DNA from: Dyadobacter jiangsuensis
GTDB taxonomy: Bacteria > Bacteroidota > Bacteroidia > Cytophagales > Spirosomataceae
Direction of reading: 5' to 3'
Assembly: GCF_003014695.1 (NCBI RefSeq)
Contig: NZ_PYAS01000003.1
Span: 434,001-498,000, forward strand
DNA: 64,000 nt
Part shown: positions 26,595-36,765 of the stretch, piece by piece
How the letters are laid out: the number at the start of each line of letters is the position of its first letter
How positions within the stretch are numbered: the stretch's first letter is position 1
Made by a program: the position numbers and the translations under genes
Notes under the pieces: model-generated
Databases searched by the model: none
The model's input: the letters and a program-made list of their open reading frames with translations, nothing else
Told to the model about the DNA's origin: nothing

Positions 26595-28010
26595 ATGCGA
26601 AGAGAAATCCTGTATCGGAAAATTGCAAAGATCATCGAGGATCAAATCCTGTCCGAAACACTGAGGATCGGGGATAAGCTTCCTTCTATTCGATCCATTC
26701 AGCAGATATACGGGGTAAGTTTAAATACGGCGATTCAGGCTTTTGCCGAACTCGAAAGTAAATCGCTGGTGGAGTCACGGCCGAAATCAGGCTACTTCGT
26801 GAGTAAAACATCCCAGCGAAAGTTGGCGCTTCCGTCGGTGAGTAAGCTTATTTCACCTGAAAAGGGGAAGAACTCGGAGGATTTGATCAGCAGCGTATTT
26901 GATATATTAAGGGATAAGAGCATCAGGCAGTTTTCACTGGGCATTCCGGACAACAAATTGCTGCCCATTGCCAAGCTGAACAAAGGCATTATCAAGGCAA
27001 TGCGCCAGCTCGAAGGCAGCGGAATGGATTTCGAGCCCGCACAAGGGAGTACGAGTTTGAGAAGGAATATCGCCAAGTGGTCGCTCATTTTCGATGGAAG
27101 CCTGACCGAAGACGATATTGTCACTACCACCGGAACAACCAACGCCATTTACCAATGCCTGCTGGCGACGACGCAGCCGGGGGATACCATTGCCACGGAA
27201 AGCCCTGTGTACTTCGGCATCCTGCAACTGGCGAAGTCGATGGGCCTGCATGTGATCGAGCTGCCCACGCACCCGCTTACGGGCATCGAGATCGATGCAT
27301 TGAAAAAGGTTATCCATAAAATTGATGTATGCTGCTTCACGGCGAATTTCAATAATCCGCTGGGAAGCCTTGTACCCGACGAGAACAAGAAAGAGGTAGT
27401 GAAGCTCCTTACGCATCACAACATCCCGCTGATCGACGACGATCTGTTCGGCAACCTGTTTTTCAGTGGTACACGCCCGAAACCGTTTAAGGTATTTGAT
27501 GAGGCGGGTATTGTCATGTGGTGCGGGGGCGTATCCAAGACGGTCGCGCCTGGTTACCGGGTTGGGTGGATCGCGCCCGGTCAGTTCAAGGATAAAATTA
27601 TTCGTCAGAAACTGGTGCAAACCGTCACATTGCCTTCCTTGTTCCAGGAGGTTATTGCCGATTTCATGGAACACGGCGGTTATGATCATCATTTGAGGAC
27701 TTTGCGGCATACGCTGCACACCAACTGTCTCAAATTTCAGCAGGCAATCGAAGATTATTTTCCCGAAAACACCAAAATATCCCAGCCGCAGGGCGGGTTC
27801 TTTCTTTGGCTGGAACTGGACAAGCGCCTGGACACAGCCGAGCTCTACCAGACGGCCCTCAGCCAGAAGCTGAGCTTCGCACCGGGAAGTATGTTTTCCC
27901 AAAACAGCAACTTCAACAACTGCATGCGCCTGAACTTCGCGCTTCCCTGGGACGACTCATTGGAGAATGATATCAAGCGGCTCGGCAGCATAGTAAAACA
28001 AGCCCTGTAA
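26595..28010 (+). CDS. MocR-type regulator: GntR HTH fused to class I aminotransferase domain
   Basis: 471 residues. Residues 1-70 form a GntR winged helix (IGDKLPSIRSIQQIYGVSLNTA, read with its recognition helix, then SRPKSGYFVS). A linker leads to a fold-type I aminotransferase domain. That domain has the substrate-proximal NFNNPLGS, the Asp of PLIDDDLFGN and the PLP Lys in GGVSKTVAPGYRVGW. MocR proteins use PLP or its adducts as effector and often control transport or amino-acid genes nearby. The EamA exporter starts 100 bases downstream on the same strand and is the obvious candidate target. Confidence 0.92.
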   Translation: MRREILYRKIAKIIEDQILSETLRIGDKLPSIRSIQQIYGVSLNTAIQAFAELESKSLVESRPKSGYFVSKTSQRKLALPSVSKLISPEKGKNSEDLISSVFDILRDKSIRQFSLGIPDNKLLPIAKLNKGIIKAMRQLEGSGMDFEPAQGSTSLRRNIAKWSLIFDGSLTEDDIVTTTGTTNAIYQCLLATTQPGDTIATESPVYFGILQLAKSMGLHVIELPTHPLTGIEIDALKKVIHKIDVCCFTANFNNPLGSLVPDENKKEVVKLLTHHNIPLIDDDLFGNLFFSGTRPKPFKVFDEAGIVMWCGGVSKTVAPGYRVGWIAPGQFKDKIIRQKLVQTVTLPSLFQEVIADFMEHGGYDHHLRTLRHTLHTNCLKFQQAIEDYFPENTKISQPQGGFFLWLELDKRLDTAELYQTALSQKLSFAPGSMFSQNSNFNNCMRLNFALPWDDSLENDIKRLGSIVKQAL

Positions 28011-28109
28011 ATCTGTACCCCTAAAAAAACAAAAAACTATATCTATTATCACTGCATTCTGTTGTGGTACTTTGCATGTAAAGCAGTAAACACTAACAGC
28101 AGTTCGATT

Positions 28110-29000
28110 TTGAAACCCAAGCATCTCTTGCTCGCCCTGGTTACGGTCATTGCCTGGGGCCTGAATTTCATCGCCATTCACATTGGCTTGGAAAAATTAC
28201 CGCCAATCCTCTTATGCACAGCGCGGTTCGCGTTAACGGCCTTGCCGTGGGTGTTTTTCCTGCCCAGGCCCAAGGCGCCATTTAAGCTGATCGTGGGCTA
28301 CGGCATCTTCACATTCGCAATCCAGTTCGGTCTGCTCTTCGGAGGAATGTATCTCGGGCTTCCGGCAGGTTTGTCGTCACTGGTCATTCAGGTGCAGGTA
28401 TTTTTCTCCATCGGGTTAGCCGCATTGATTTTCGGCGACGTGCCGAGCGTTTGGAAGGTTTTCGGTGCACTGATCTCGTTCATCGGCATTGGTATCGTTG
28501 CCAGCCATGTGGATGGAAACACGACGTTCATCGGGCTTGCATTAACCTTGCTGTCGGCACTTTCCTGGGCAACCGGCAACATTTTCTCCAAGAAAATCGC
28601 GGCAAAGTCGCCCGTAGCGCTGGTTGCATGGGGAAGTCTGGTCGCGACTCCGGTGATGTTGACGGTATCTTACATTTTTGAAGGGCCCGAGCTGATTATG
28701 CATTCCATTCGCGGGTTGACTGCCGAGACGATCATTGCAGTGCTTTACATCGTTTACCTATCCTCGTTCGTGGGTTACGGCATTTGGGGATTCCTGCTCA
28801 ATACCTATCCGACCGCCGTGGTTACGCCATTTACGTTGCTGGTTCCAGTCGTGGGACTTTTGAGTGCCGCGTTTTTCCTGGGTGAAGAATTGTCGTCCTG
28901 GAAGCTGATAGCCTGTGTATTCATCATGGCCGGGCTTGTGTTCAATCTGCTCGAAAAGCAGATCCGTGCATTGGCTTCGCGCAGAACGTCGGTTGGGTAA
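28110..29000 (+). CDS. eamA: EamA-type exporter (O-acetylserine/cysteine exporter-like)
   Basis: 296 residues from the TTG at 28110, just before KPKHLLLALVTVIAWGLNF. No in-frame ATG exists upstream, and the frame opens only at another TTG (28062). Ten TM helices in two EamA repeats. Similarity to E. coli EamA is visible along the length: WGLNF at the N-terminus, GLPAGLSSLV, FSWATGNIF-like SWATGNIFSKKI, VGYGIWGFLL and LLVPVVGLLSAA. E. coli EamA exports O-acetylserine and cysteine; the same substrate here is inference. Downstream of a MocR regulator and 34 bases before a PanE-like reductase gene. Confidence 0.85.
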   Translation: MKPKHLLLALVTVIAWGLNFIAIHIGLEKLPPILLCTARFALTALPWVFFLPRPKAPFKLIVGYGIFTFAIQFGLLFGGMYLGLPAGLSSLVIQVQVFFSIGLAALIFGDVPSVWKVFGALISFIGIGIVASHVDGNTTFIGLALTLLSALSWATGNIFSKKIAAKSPVALVAWGSLVATPVMLTVSYIFEGPELIMHSIRGLTAETIIAVLYIVYLSSFVGYGIWGFLLNTYPTAVVTPFTLLVPVVGLLSAAFFLGEELSSWKLIACVFIMAGLVFNLLEKQIRALASRRTSVG

Positions 29001-29034
29001 ATCAGGTAATGTTTTGATTTGAAATAGATTAGCT

Positions 29035-29991
29035 ATGGAGACAGGCAATGGTTTTGACGCTTCGGAGATTAACACAATTCATATCATCGGTAACGGCGTG
29101 ATTGCCAAAGCGCTGGCTGTGGCATTGGCGATCAACGGCCGAAGCGTAACCATTCTCCGCGGCTCGGTGGATAACACAGGAACATCCCGTGAACTTGTCG
29201 AAGTGGATACGGGCGAAGAGCGGCTGAGCGCCCACATTGAAATCAGCTCGATTAACAGCTACGAAAAACTCGATGGCCTGATTGTTTTAACCAATAAATC
29301 ATTTGGAAATGAGCAGGTTGCTCGAAAGCTGCACGCGAAGGCAAAGCACTCGCCCATTGTGTTCCTGCAAAATGGACTGCATGTAGAGAGCTGTTTTTCG
29401 GATATGGGCTTTGAGAACTTGTACCGCTGCGTGCTCATGGCGACGAGCCAGGCGGCCGGTGAAAACAGCGTGCGGTTCCGGTTGGTGGCGGCCTCGCCCA
29501 TAGGGATAATCGCCGGTTCCGAAGAGATGCTGCCCAATATTGTAACCCAGCTGAATACGAGCACTTTCTCGTTCAGGGCAGAGCCCGATATACAGCCTTT
29601 TATTTGGAAAAAGGTCATTTCCAATTGTGTATTCAACTCGATTTGTCCGCTTTTGGAAGTGGACAATGGAGTGTTCCGACGAAACGCAGCCGTCCTGGAA
29701 GTAGGAAAGCAGGTAATCCGCGAATGCCTTATCGTCGCGCGGGAACACGGGATTCGCTTGACGGAGGAGGAAATAGTTCAGAATATTTTGAGCATCAGCG
29801 AAATGTCCGACGGACAGAAGATATCCACCTACCAGGACATTTTAAACAGGCGGGAAACCGAAATCGATTCAATGAATCTCGAAATTGCGCGCTTGGCTCG
29901 GCGGTCGGGAAACATAACGGTACCAGCCACCTCGCTGCTGGGCGAGCTCATCAGGCTCAAATCGAATATTTTTATGCAGCAGGTACCTTAA
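29035..29991 (+). CDS. Ketopantoate reductase family (PanE/ApbA-like) oxidoreductase
   Basis: 318 residues. The N-terminal Rossmann fold has IIGNGVIAKALAVALA (G-x-G-x-x-A) as dinucleotide loop, and VFLQNGL matches the family QNG motif. In the C-terminal helical domain WKKVISNCVFNSIC carries the Lys and Asn of the catalytic site, and YQDILNRRETEIDSMN matches the substrate-binding GRxTEID region. It would reduce a 2-keto acid with NAD(P)H. True PanE activity is uncertain because many paralogues act on other substrates. It follows eamA by 34 bases and may share its transcript. It is convergent with the repeat-protein gene (5 bases between stops). Confidence 0.82.
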   Translation: METGNGFDASEINTIHIIGNGVIAKALAVALAINGRSVTILRGSVDNTGTSRELVEVDTGEERLSAHIEISSINSYEKLDGLIVLTNKSFGNEQVARKLHAKAKHSPIVFLQNGLHVESCFSDMGFENLYRCVLMATSQAAGENSVRFRLVAASPIGIIAGSEEMLPNIVTQLNTSTFSFRAEPDIQPFIWKKVISNCVFNSICPLLEVDNGVFRRNAAVLEVGKQVIRECLIVAREHGIRLTEEEIVQNILSISEMSDGQKISTYQDILNRRETEIDSMNLEIARLARRSGNITVPATSLLGELIRLKSNIFMQQVP

Positions 29992-29996
29992 TTCAC

Positions 29997-30470
29997 TCAA
30001 TTTTTCTTCTTCCAGGGATAAGGACTCACTGTTCTCAGTTCTGAACGAGGAGCGTCGCGCTGCTGATCGCCCGGATTTGCATCGGCCTGCCGGTTATCTG
30101 CGTCAGAAGTAAGAACATCGTTTTTGTCCGCAGACTGAAAAATCGAGTGCGCTCCTTTCGGGTCAACCAATATGCCATTACCGGCGCCGGTGCCTTGAAG
30201 TACGGAGTGAGTACCATTGGAATTAATAACAACCGCATTTCCCCCGCCGGTAGATTGCACCACGGAATGGGTTCCGTTCGGATTGACAACAATTCCGGAT
30301 CCATTGCCGGTGGACTGCAGAACAGAATGAGTACCATTCGAATTGACGATCACGGCGTTTCCCCCACCGGTGGACTGAACAATCGAATGCGTTCCATCCG
30401 CATTGATCATGATCTGAGCCTTGGCAAGGCCGCTAGCTAACAGCGCCATCAAACACATGTACTTTTTCAT
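29997..30470 (-). CDS. Secreted protein with five 20-residue GTHS repeats
   Basis: 157 residues. Signal peptide MKKYMCLMALLASGLAKAQ. Residues 22-113 are five tandem copies of a 20-residue unit close to NGTHSVVQSTGGGNAVVINS, with GTHS at 26, 46, 66, 86 and GAHS at 106. Copies alternate between a GGGNAV and a G-x-G-(S/N)-G-I type, a 40-residue super-period. A charged linker and a basic tail (PWKKKN) follow. The spaced Gln, Gly-Asn and alternating hydrophobics resemble a beta-solenoid or curlin-like repeat. Function unknown; structural surface protein is inference. It is divergent from the molybdenum hydroxylase genes. Confidence 0.75.
   Translation of the reverse strand: MKKYMCLMALLASGLAKAQIMINADGTHSIVQSTGGGNAVIVNSNGTHSVLQSTGNGSGIVVNPNGTHSVVQSTGGGNAVVINSNGTHSVLQGTGAGNGILVDPKGAHSIFQSADKNDVLTSDADNRQADANPGDQQRDAPRSELRTVSPYPWKKKN
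30129..30404 (-). repeat. Five in-frame 60-base tandem repeats
   Basis: The DNA encoding the GTHS units repeats every 60 bases across this interval, inside the secreted repeat-protein gene. Copies are similar but not identical, with many synonymous differences, so the array is not freshly expanded. Confidence 0.85.
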
Positions 30471-30489
30471 TCCTCGGGCATGACTATTT

Positions 30490-30497
30490 CAAACATA
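30490..30497 (-). promoter_or_regulatory. -7 element of the GTHS repeat-protein gene
   Basis: The minus strand reads TATGTTTG, a perfect TAnnTTTG, 20 bases before the ATG at 30470. No clear -33 TTG at the usual distance. The remaining intergenic DNA up to 30762 shows no gene. Confidence 0.4.
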
Positions 30498-30762
30498 ATG
30501 TAGTTAAGTTACCTGAGGAATACAAATGTCTTTCTATATTCTATTTGACTCTCCCGATATTGCCAGCTTCCGGTATCCCGGGTAATCCATTACTCTCCTT
30601 TTCGGTCAACGTCCGAATTCTTCGACGAACGGCATATATTTCCCTCAGGATACGTTCGGGAGGGATTTGGTGCATCTTGTCGAAAATAGCGGTTTAATGT
30701 GTGCTTTTTTGCTTCATTTACATTTCATAGGAACGCTTTTACCAATTGAAAACATCAATACT

Positions 30763-31218
30763 GTGGCGACATTCAATCTGAAAATTAACGGAAAACCCAG
30801 GACTGTGGACGTGGATCCGGCCACGCCGATGCTCTGGGTATTGCGCGACCATCTGGACCTTCCCGGTACCAAATATGGTTGCGGCATCGCGCAATGCGGC
30901 GCTTGTACGATCCATTTGGAGGGTAATGCGGTCCGTTCGTGCCAGCTTCCGGTGTCGGCGGTGGGAAAATCGCCCATCACGACCATCGAGGGATTATCGG
31001 AAAAAGCGGAACATCCCGTGCAGAAGGCCTGGCTCGAACACGACGTGGCCCAATGCGGCTATTGCCAGGCGGGACAGATCATGACCGCCGCTGCATTGCT
31101 GAAACGCAATCCGAACCCATCCGACGAGGAAATCGAAGCCCAGATGAGCGGCAATATTTGTCGCTGCGGCACTTATGTGAAGATCAAGGAAGCCGTTAAG
31201 TCTGCGGCTAAGAAGTAA
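30763..31218 (+). CDS. 2Fe-2S small subunit of a molybdenum hydroxylase (IorA-like)
   Basis: 151 residues from the GTG at 30763. The frame extends 32 codons upstream, but family members begin at this point ([17 protein letters not shown]) and have about 150-160 residues. The plant-type 2Fe-2S site is [17 protein letters not shown] plus a downstream Cys (VRSCQLP). The second cluster is CGYCQAGQ and NICRCGTY. It passes electrons from the molybdenum subunit encoded 32 bases downstream. No signal peptide, so it probably crosses the membrane as a complex with its Tat-signalled partner. Confidence 0.9.
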   Translation: MATFNLKINGKPRTVDVDPATPMLWVLRDHLDLPGTKYGCGIAQCGACTIHLEGNAVRSCQLPVSAVGKSPITTIEGLSEKAEHPVQKAWLEHDVAQCGYCQAGQIMTAAALLKRNPNPSDEEIEAQMSGNICRCGTYVKIKEAVKSAAKK

Positions 31219-31250
31219 ATCACTACCCGAACCTGCAAAAGAAATTGACC

Positions 31251-33503
31251 ATGAACAATGATAAAAATGCGTTGGACAGGCGCTCGTTCCTGAAAGCATC
31301 CCTGCTGTCGGGCGGTGGAATGATGCTGACGGTGAGCTTTCTGTCGAGCTTCAAATCGGCCGACAAAGCCGAAGCGCTCAACTTGCCGGACCAGTGGGCG
31401 GAGCTCAACGGCTACATTCAGATTACGGCGGACAACCGGATCAAACTCGTTTGTCCGAATCCCGAATTTGGCCAGAATGTGATGACCTCGCTGCCGATGA
31501 TCGTGGCCGAGGAGCTGGATGCCGACTGGAAAAATGTGACGGTCGAAATGGGGCCGCACGATAATGTGAAGCTGGGCCCGCAGTTTTCCGGGGGAAGCAA
31601 CTCGGTGCGGATGTACTGGAAACCGCTGAGGGAGGCCGGTGCGGCTGCGCGACAAATGCTCCGCGAGGCGGCAGCGCAAACGTGGAATGTGCCGGTAGGA
31701 GAGGTGACTACCAAAGCGGGTGTGCTCTCGCATTCCAGCGGAAAAACGGCCAAATATGGCCAGATGGCCGCCAAGGCGGCGACGCTGCCCGTTCCGAAAG
31801 ACCTGGTGCTGAAATCACCGAAGGATTTTACGATCGTCCGCAAATCCAAAAAGAATGTGGAAGGACTGAAAGTGGTTACGGGCAAGCCGCTTTTCGGTTT
31901 GGATTACCGCATGGAAGGTATGCTGATCGCGATGATCCAGCACCCGCCGGGATTTGGAATGAAACTGAAATCCTTCGATGCTGCGGAAGCGTTGAAGATG
32001 CCGGGTATTAAGGATGTTTTCAGCCTGAAATTGTATGAAGAAGGTTTTGAGCAGGCGGGTTTCGATACCCGTACTTTCAATGACTTGCTGGTGATTGTGG
32101 GCAAGAGCACCTGGGAGGTGATGAACGCCCGCAAAAAGCTGGTGGCTCAATGGGAGCCCGCCGGGGAAGTGAAGGACACCATGGCCGGACGGGATGGAAA
32201 ACGGATCGTGACCGTCCCCGGCGCCCTGGAAAGCTCGCAGACCCAAATGGCGCAGATGGCCGAATATGCCAAAAAGCCGGCCCAGGAGCTGCGCAAAGAC
32301 GGCGATCCGGAAAGCGCTTTTAAAAATGCCGCACAGGTGATCGAGCGTACGTACACGGCACCGTTCCTGGCGCACAACTGCATGGAGCCAATGAATTACT
32401 TCGCCCATGTGACCGACGAAAAGGCGCTCCTGGTGGGGCCGCTGCAATCTCCCGGCTGGATCGAGCCGACGATCAGCAAACTGCTGAACCTGCCCCCCGA
32501 GAAAATTGAAATACAAATGACTCGCATGGGCGGTGGCTTCGGCCGCAGGGCTTATAACCATTACCTTTCCGAAGCAGCTTTGATTTCGAGGAAAGTGAAG
32601 GCGCCGGTGAAGTTGATATACACCCGGGAAGACGACATGACCTACGGCATTTACCGGCCCATGTATACGGCCACTTATCGCGCGGCGCTCGATGCTAACA
32701 AAAAACTGATCGGGTTTCATGTGAAAGGCGGAGGCGTCCCCGAGCACCCGATCCACGCGAACCGCTTCCCGGCAGGTGCGGTCGACAACTACCTGGCCGA
32801 AGGCTGGCAGATTCCGTCCAATGTGACCATCGGCGCTTTCCGTGCGCCGCGATCGAATTTCAATGCGGCTGCCGAGCAATCTTTCCTGGACGAAGTGGCC
32901 GAAGCAATGGGTAAGGATCCGATCCAGTTCAGATTGGAGCTCTTGAAAAAAGCCAAAGAAAACCCTGTGGGCAAAAACAATGATTACGATGCCGACCGCT
33001 ACGCAGGCGTTCTGGAACTGGTCCGTGACAAATCGGGGTGGGGCAAGCCGGGCAGCGAAAAGTACAGCCGAGGTGTGGCCGCCTATTTCTGCCACAACTC
33101 CTACGCCGCCCACATCGTAGATATCGTTACCCGCGACGGCCAGCCCTACGTGGAGCGTGTTTTCAGCGCGATGGACTGCGGGATCGTGATAAACCCCGAA
33201 GCAGCCACGAATATGGTACAAGGCGCCGTGGTGGACGGTATAGGGAATGCATTTTACGGTGCGCTTACCCACAAGGACAGTGCCGCCCAGCAAACCAATT
33301 TCGATAACTACCGGCTTATCCGCCATAACGAAGCTCCGAAGAAGATCGAAGTGCATTTCGTACAAAATGACATAGACCCGACGGGTTTGGGAGAGCCGCC
33401 ATTCCCGCCGGTATTCGGTGCGGTGGCCAACGCGTTATACAAAAACAAAGGGCGCCGGTTCTACAACCAGCCATTCAAGCCCGAGTTGGACAAGGCGATT
33501 TGA
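31251..33503 (+). CDS. Molybdopterin-dependent oxidoreductase large subunit (IorB-like), Tat-exported
   Basis: 750 residues from the ATG at 31251. The N-terminus has a twin-arginine signal (LDRRSFLKASLLSGGG). Cofactor and active-site landmarks of the xanthine-dehydrogenase/isoquinoline-oxidoreductase family are present: GGGFGRRAYNHYL for molybdopterin binding, GAFRAPRSNFN, and the catalytic Glu in GLGEPPFPPVF near the C-terminus. The two-subunit form without a FAD subunit fits the IorAB class, which hydroxylates N-heterocycles or oxidises aldehydes in the periplasm. No cytochrome or XdhC-type maturation gene is adjacent. Electron acceptor and substrate are not deducible. Confidence 0.9.
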   Translation: MNNDKNALDRRSFLKASLLSGGGMMLTVSFLSSFKSADKAEALNLPDQWAELNGYIQITADNRIKLVCPNPEFGQNVMTSLPMIVAEELDADWKNVTVEMGPHDNVKLGPQFSGGSNSVRMYWKPLREAGAAARQMLREAAAQTWNVPVGEVTTKAGVLSHSSGKTAKYGQMAAKAATLPVPKDLVLKSPKDFTIVRKSKKNVEGLKVVTGKPLFGLDYRMEGMLIAMIQHPPGFGMKLKSFDAAEALKMPGIKDVFSLKLYEEGFEQAGFDTRTFNDLLVIVGKSTWEVMNARKKLVAQWEPAGEVKDTMAGRDGKRIVTVPGALESSQTQMAQMAEYAKKPAQELRKDGDPESAFKNAAQVIERTYTAPFLAHNCMEPMNYFAHVTDEKALLVGPLQSPGWIEPTISKLLNLPPEKIEIQMTRMGGGFGRRAYNHYLSEAALISRKVKAPVKLIYTREDDMTYGIYRPMYTATYRAALDANKKLIGFHVKGGGVPEHPIHANRFPAGAVDNYLAEGWQIPSNVTIGAFRAPRSNFNAAAEQSFLDEVAEAMGKDPIQFRLELLKKAKENPVGKNNDYDADRYAGVLELVRDKSGWGKPGSEKYSRGVAAYFCHNSYAAHIVDIVTRDGQPYVERVFSAMDCGIVINPEAATNMVQGAVVDGIGNAFYGALTHKDSAAQQTNFDNYRLIRHNEAPKKIEVHFVQNDIDPTGLGEPPFPPVFGAVANALYKNKGRRFYNQPFKPELDKAI

Positions 33504-33513
33504 CAGCGAAACA

Positions 33514-34593
<1,080 letters not shown>

Positions 34594-34718
34594 TCAATGA
34601 CACAAATTTCAAACCATTTTTCGGGAAGGTGCTTATACAGATTACGGGTATGCTTACCAATATTACCGGGCGCAGGCGGAGCCGGCATCGCAGCCATGTA
34701 TAGGAATGGAGACTGAAC

Positions 34719-35450
34719 CTAAATCGCCCCCGGATCGGTGGTATTTTGCAGCTGCTTGTCCAGCCTGGCCTTGTAAATCCGGCCGATCGGGATCTCCTGG
34801 TTGTTAATCCGGATATAGTTTGCGCTGATTGCCTGAATGTGGTCGAGCGAGATAATGAATGATTTGTGAATGCGGATAAACCGGTCGGGCGGAAGCTTTT
34901 CTTCCAGGTAACTGATCCTTAAATACGATACCAGCGGCCCGGAACGTGTGTGCAGCCGCACGTAATCTTTCAGGCTTTCAATCCACAGAATTTCATCGAG
35001 AAACAGTTTCACCATTTCCTTATCGACTTTGAAATACTGGTATTCCCGCACCGGGGTAACAGCCTGCGGTAGTTCCTGCGGCGCGGCCGGATTCGGTGAA
35101 AACCGGTAGATTTTACCCACCGATTGCAGAAACCGTTCGAACGAGATGGGTTTGACGAGAAAATCGAGCACATCAAACTCATAGCTTTCCAATGCATATT
35201 CCCGGAACGCTGTCGTGAATATGACCTTCGGCCTGTATCCAAGCGGCCGAAGCAGGTCGAAACCGGTGAGCCGGGGCATTTGGATATCCAGGAAAACGAC
35301 GTCGACTTGCAGCTGTTGGAGCATTTGCAAGCCTTTGGTAGGGCTGTTGCAAACGCCCACCAGTTCGAGGTCGGGCAGCCTGCCGATGTAATCCTGCATC
35401 AGGTCGGTAGCCAGGGGCTCGTCGTCAAGCACAAAACATCGTATCGCCAT
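34719..35450 (-). CDS. LytTR family response regulator
   Basis: 243 residues. Receiver domain at 1-120 with Asp in DVVFLDIQMPRLTGFD and Lys in FLVKPISFERFL. The LytTR DNA-binding domain (about 135-238) has the typical LWIESLKDYVRLHT and FIRIHKSFIISLDHI, and ends IPIGRIYKARL. It shares one base with the stop of the upstream sensor kinase gene, so the two form a LytS/LytR-like pair. No target promoter can be named. Confidence 0.93.
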   Translation of the reverse strand: MAIRCFVLDDEPLATDLMQDYIGRLPDLELVGVCNSPTKGLQMLQQLQVDVVFLDIQMPRLTGFDLLRPLGYRPKVIFTTAFREYALESYEFDVLDFLVKPISFERFLQSVGKIYRFSPNPAAPQELPQAVTPVREYQYFKVDKEMVKLFLDEILWIESLKDYVRLHTRSGPLVSYLRISYLEEKLPPDRFIRIHKSFIISLDHIQAISANYIRINNQEIPIGRIYKARLDKQLQNTTDPGAI

Positions 35451-36496
35451 TAGTTGATATTGAATTTTAAAACTGCTAAAAACTGCCCTTCCTCGGGCAT
35501 TGTTACAAGCTCATAGTTTCCGGCAAAAAGGATTTCCAGCCGCTTTTTCAGATTGGTAAGCCCCAATCCCGACCGAAATGGCACCGGGGCGTCAGTCTGC
35601 ACCGAATTTTCGACCGAAAAAATCAGTCGTTTGTCGTTGAGCGACAGGTTGATCTGTATCCAGCATGGCCCTTCCGTCTGCGCTGCGCCATGTTTAAATG
35701 CATTCTCCACAAACGGCAGCAGCAGCATGGGCGGCACCATCACGTGCGTGGTACCCGCGAGGTAGTTGAAATTCATCTGAATGTCCAGCCGGTCGCCGTA
35801 CCGGATCTGTTCAAGCGAAATATAATCTTTTAAATAGGCAATTTCTTTTGATAACGGCACCTTATCGCGATGACTCTCATGCAATTGGTAGCTTAGTAAC
35901 CCTGCCAGGCGCTGTAACAGGTTGGGCATCTTGTCGGGCTGCTGAATGGAGACGGACGTGAGGTTGTTGAGGGTATTGAACAAAAAATGCGGCTGCACCT
36001 GGGATTGCAGCAACTGGTATTCCGCCGAAACCTTTTCGCGCCGGTAGGTCTCGCTCAGCTGCTGCTGGCGGAGCGCATGCCTGATCAGGTCGACCACCAC
36101 AAAAAGCGCTACTACCAGATGCAGCTGCATGGCCTCGGCCAGGATTTTCGGCGCATACCAGAAGGGCTTTTCCAGGGCGAACGGGTAGTAGAGCGGGTAA
36201 ATCCATTTGTAACTGACGACGCGGCGGAGTACGCCGAAGACAAACAGCCCTGCAAGCAGCGAAATCCAGAATGCCGTCATGCGCCCGTACAGCAGGAAGC
36301 GGCGTACGGTAACCAGCAAATGCCAGTAGCCCGCGATGATCAGCAACGGCAGCTGCACGCTGATCTGGCAGAGGCTTTGCTGGAAATTGTCCAGGTAAGC
36401 CCCGGTATTGAGCCACTCAAAAAGGAAAAAGCATAGCCAGAAAAGGCATTGCGCCCATAGCTCTTTGGGTATTTTGACAGCAGAGACGCGGATCAT
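35450..36496 (-). CDS. LytS-like sensor histidine kinase
   Basis: 348 residues. Four hydrophobic segments in the first 140 residues (for example LFWLCFFLFEWL, FWISLLAGLFVFGVL and LVVALFVVVDLI). The His_kinase domain follows with QSQVQPHFLFNTLNNLTSVS carrying the phosphoacceptor His. The ATPase part has LPFVENAFKHGAA and SGLGLTNLKKRLEILF. The short loops between helices suggest sensing within or at the membrane. It overlaps the response regulator by one base. Confidence 0.92.
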   Translation of the reverse strand: MIRVSAVKIPKELWAQCLFWLCFFLFEWLNTGAYLDNFQQSLCQISVQLPLLIIAGYWHLLVTVRRFLLYGRMTAFWISLLAGLFVFGVLRRVVSYKWIYPLYYPFALEKPFWYAPKILAEAMQLHLVVALFVVVDLIRHALRQQQLSETYRREKVSAEYQLLQSQVQPHFLFNTLNNLTSVSIQQPDKMPNLLQRLAGLLSYQLHESHRDKVPLSKEIAYLKDYISLEQIRYGDRLDIQMNFNYLAGTTHVMVPPMLLLPFVENAFKHGAAQTEGPCWIQINLSLNDKRLIFSVENSVQTDAPVPFRSGLGLTNLKKRLEILFAGNYELVTMPEEGQFLAVLKFNIN

Positions 36497-36765
36497 TATT
36501 TCGGATTTGGATCTTCGAAACCTAAAATTAAAGATTCAAAGGTTCCGGCGGTCATTCTTTCGCCCAACGACAGGATTTGCCTCCTGAACGTATCCCGGGC
36601 CTGGTTGAGGTGCAGATAGGCCCTTTTGCTGTACTTCCGTGCCGTTTTTTGTGGTGTAGCCGCCGGACTACGTCGTACGTCTAAAATCCCGATTTGCTAT
36701 GGAAATGTTGCGCTTATTCGCTTCCGGAATCCCGTACACAGTTCAACCAGCTCACCGACAACGCC

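Noticed and set aside
28061..28076. TACTTTGC upstream of eamA as a -7 promoter element
   Set aside because: It is one base short of TAnnTTTG and has no -33 partner at the right distance. Similar near matches are common in the window.
31815..33365. A 516-codon open frame on the minus strand opposite the molybdenum hydroxylase large subunit
   Set aside because: It mirrors codon structure of the real gene, shows no domain, and has the His/Arg/Val-rich composition of a shadow frame.
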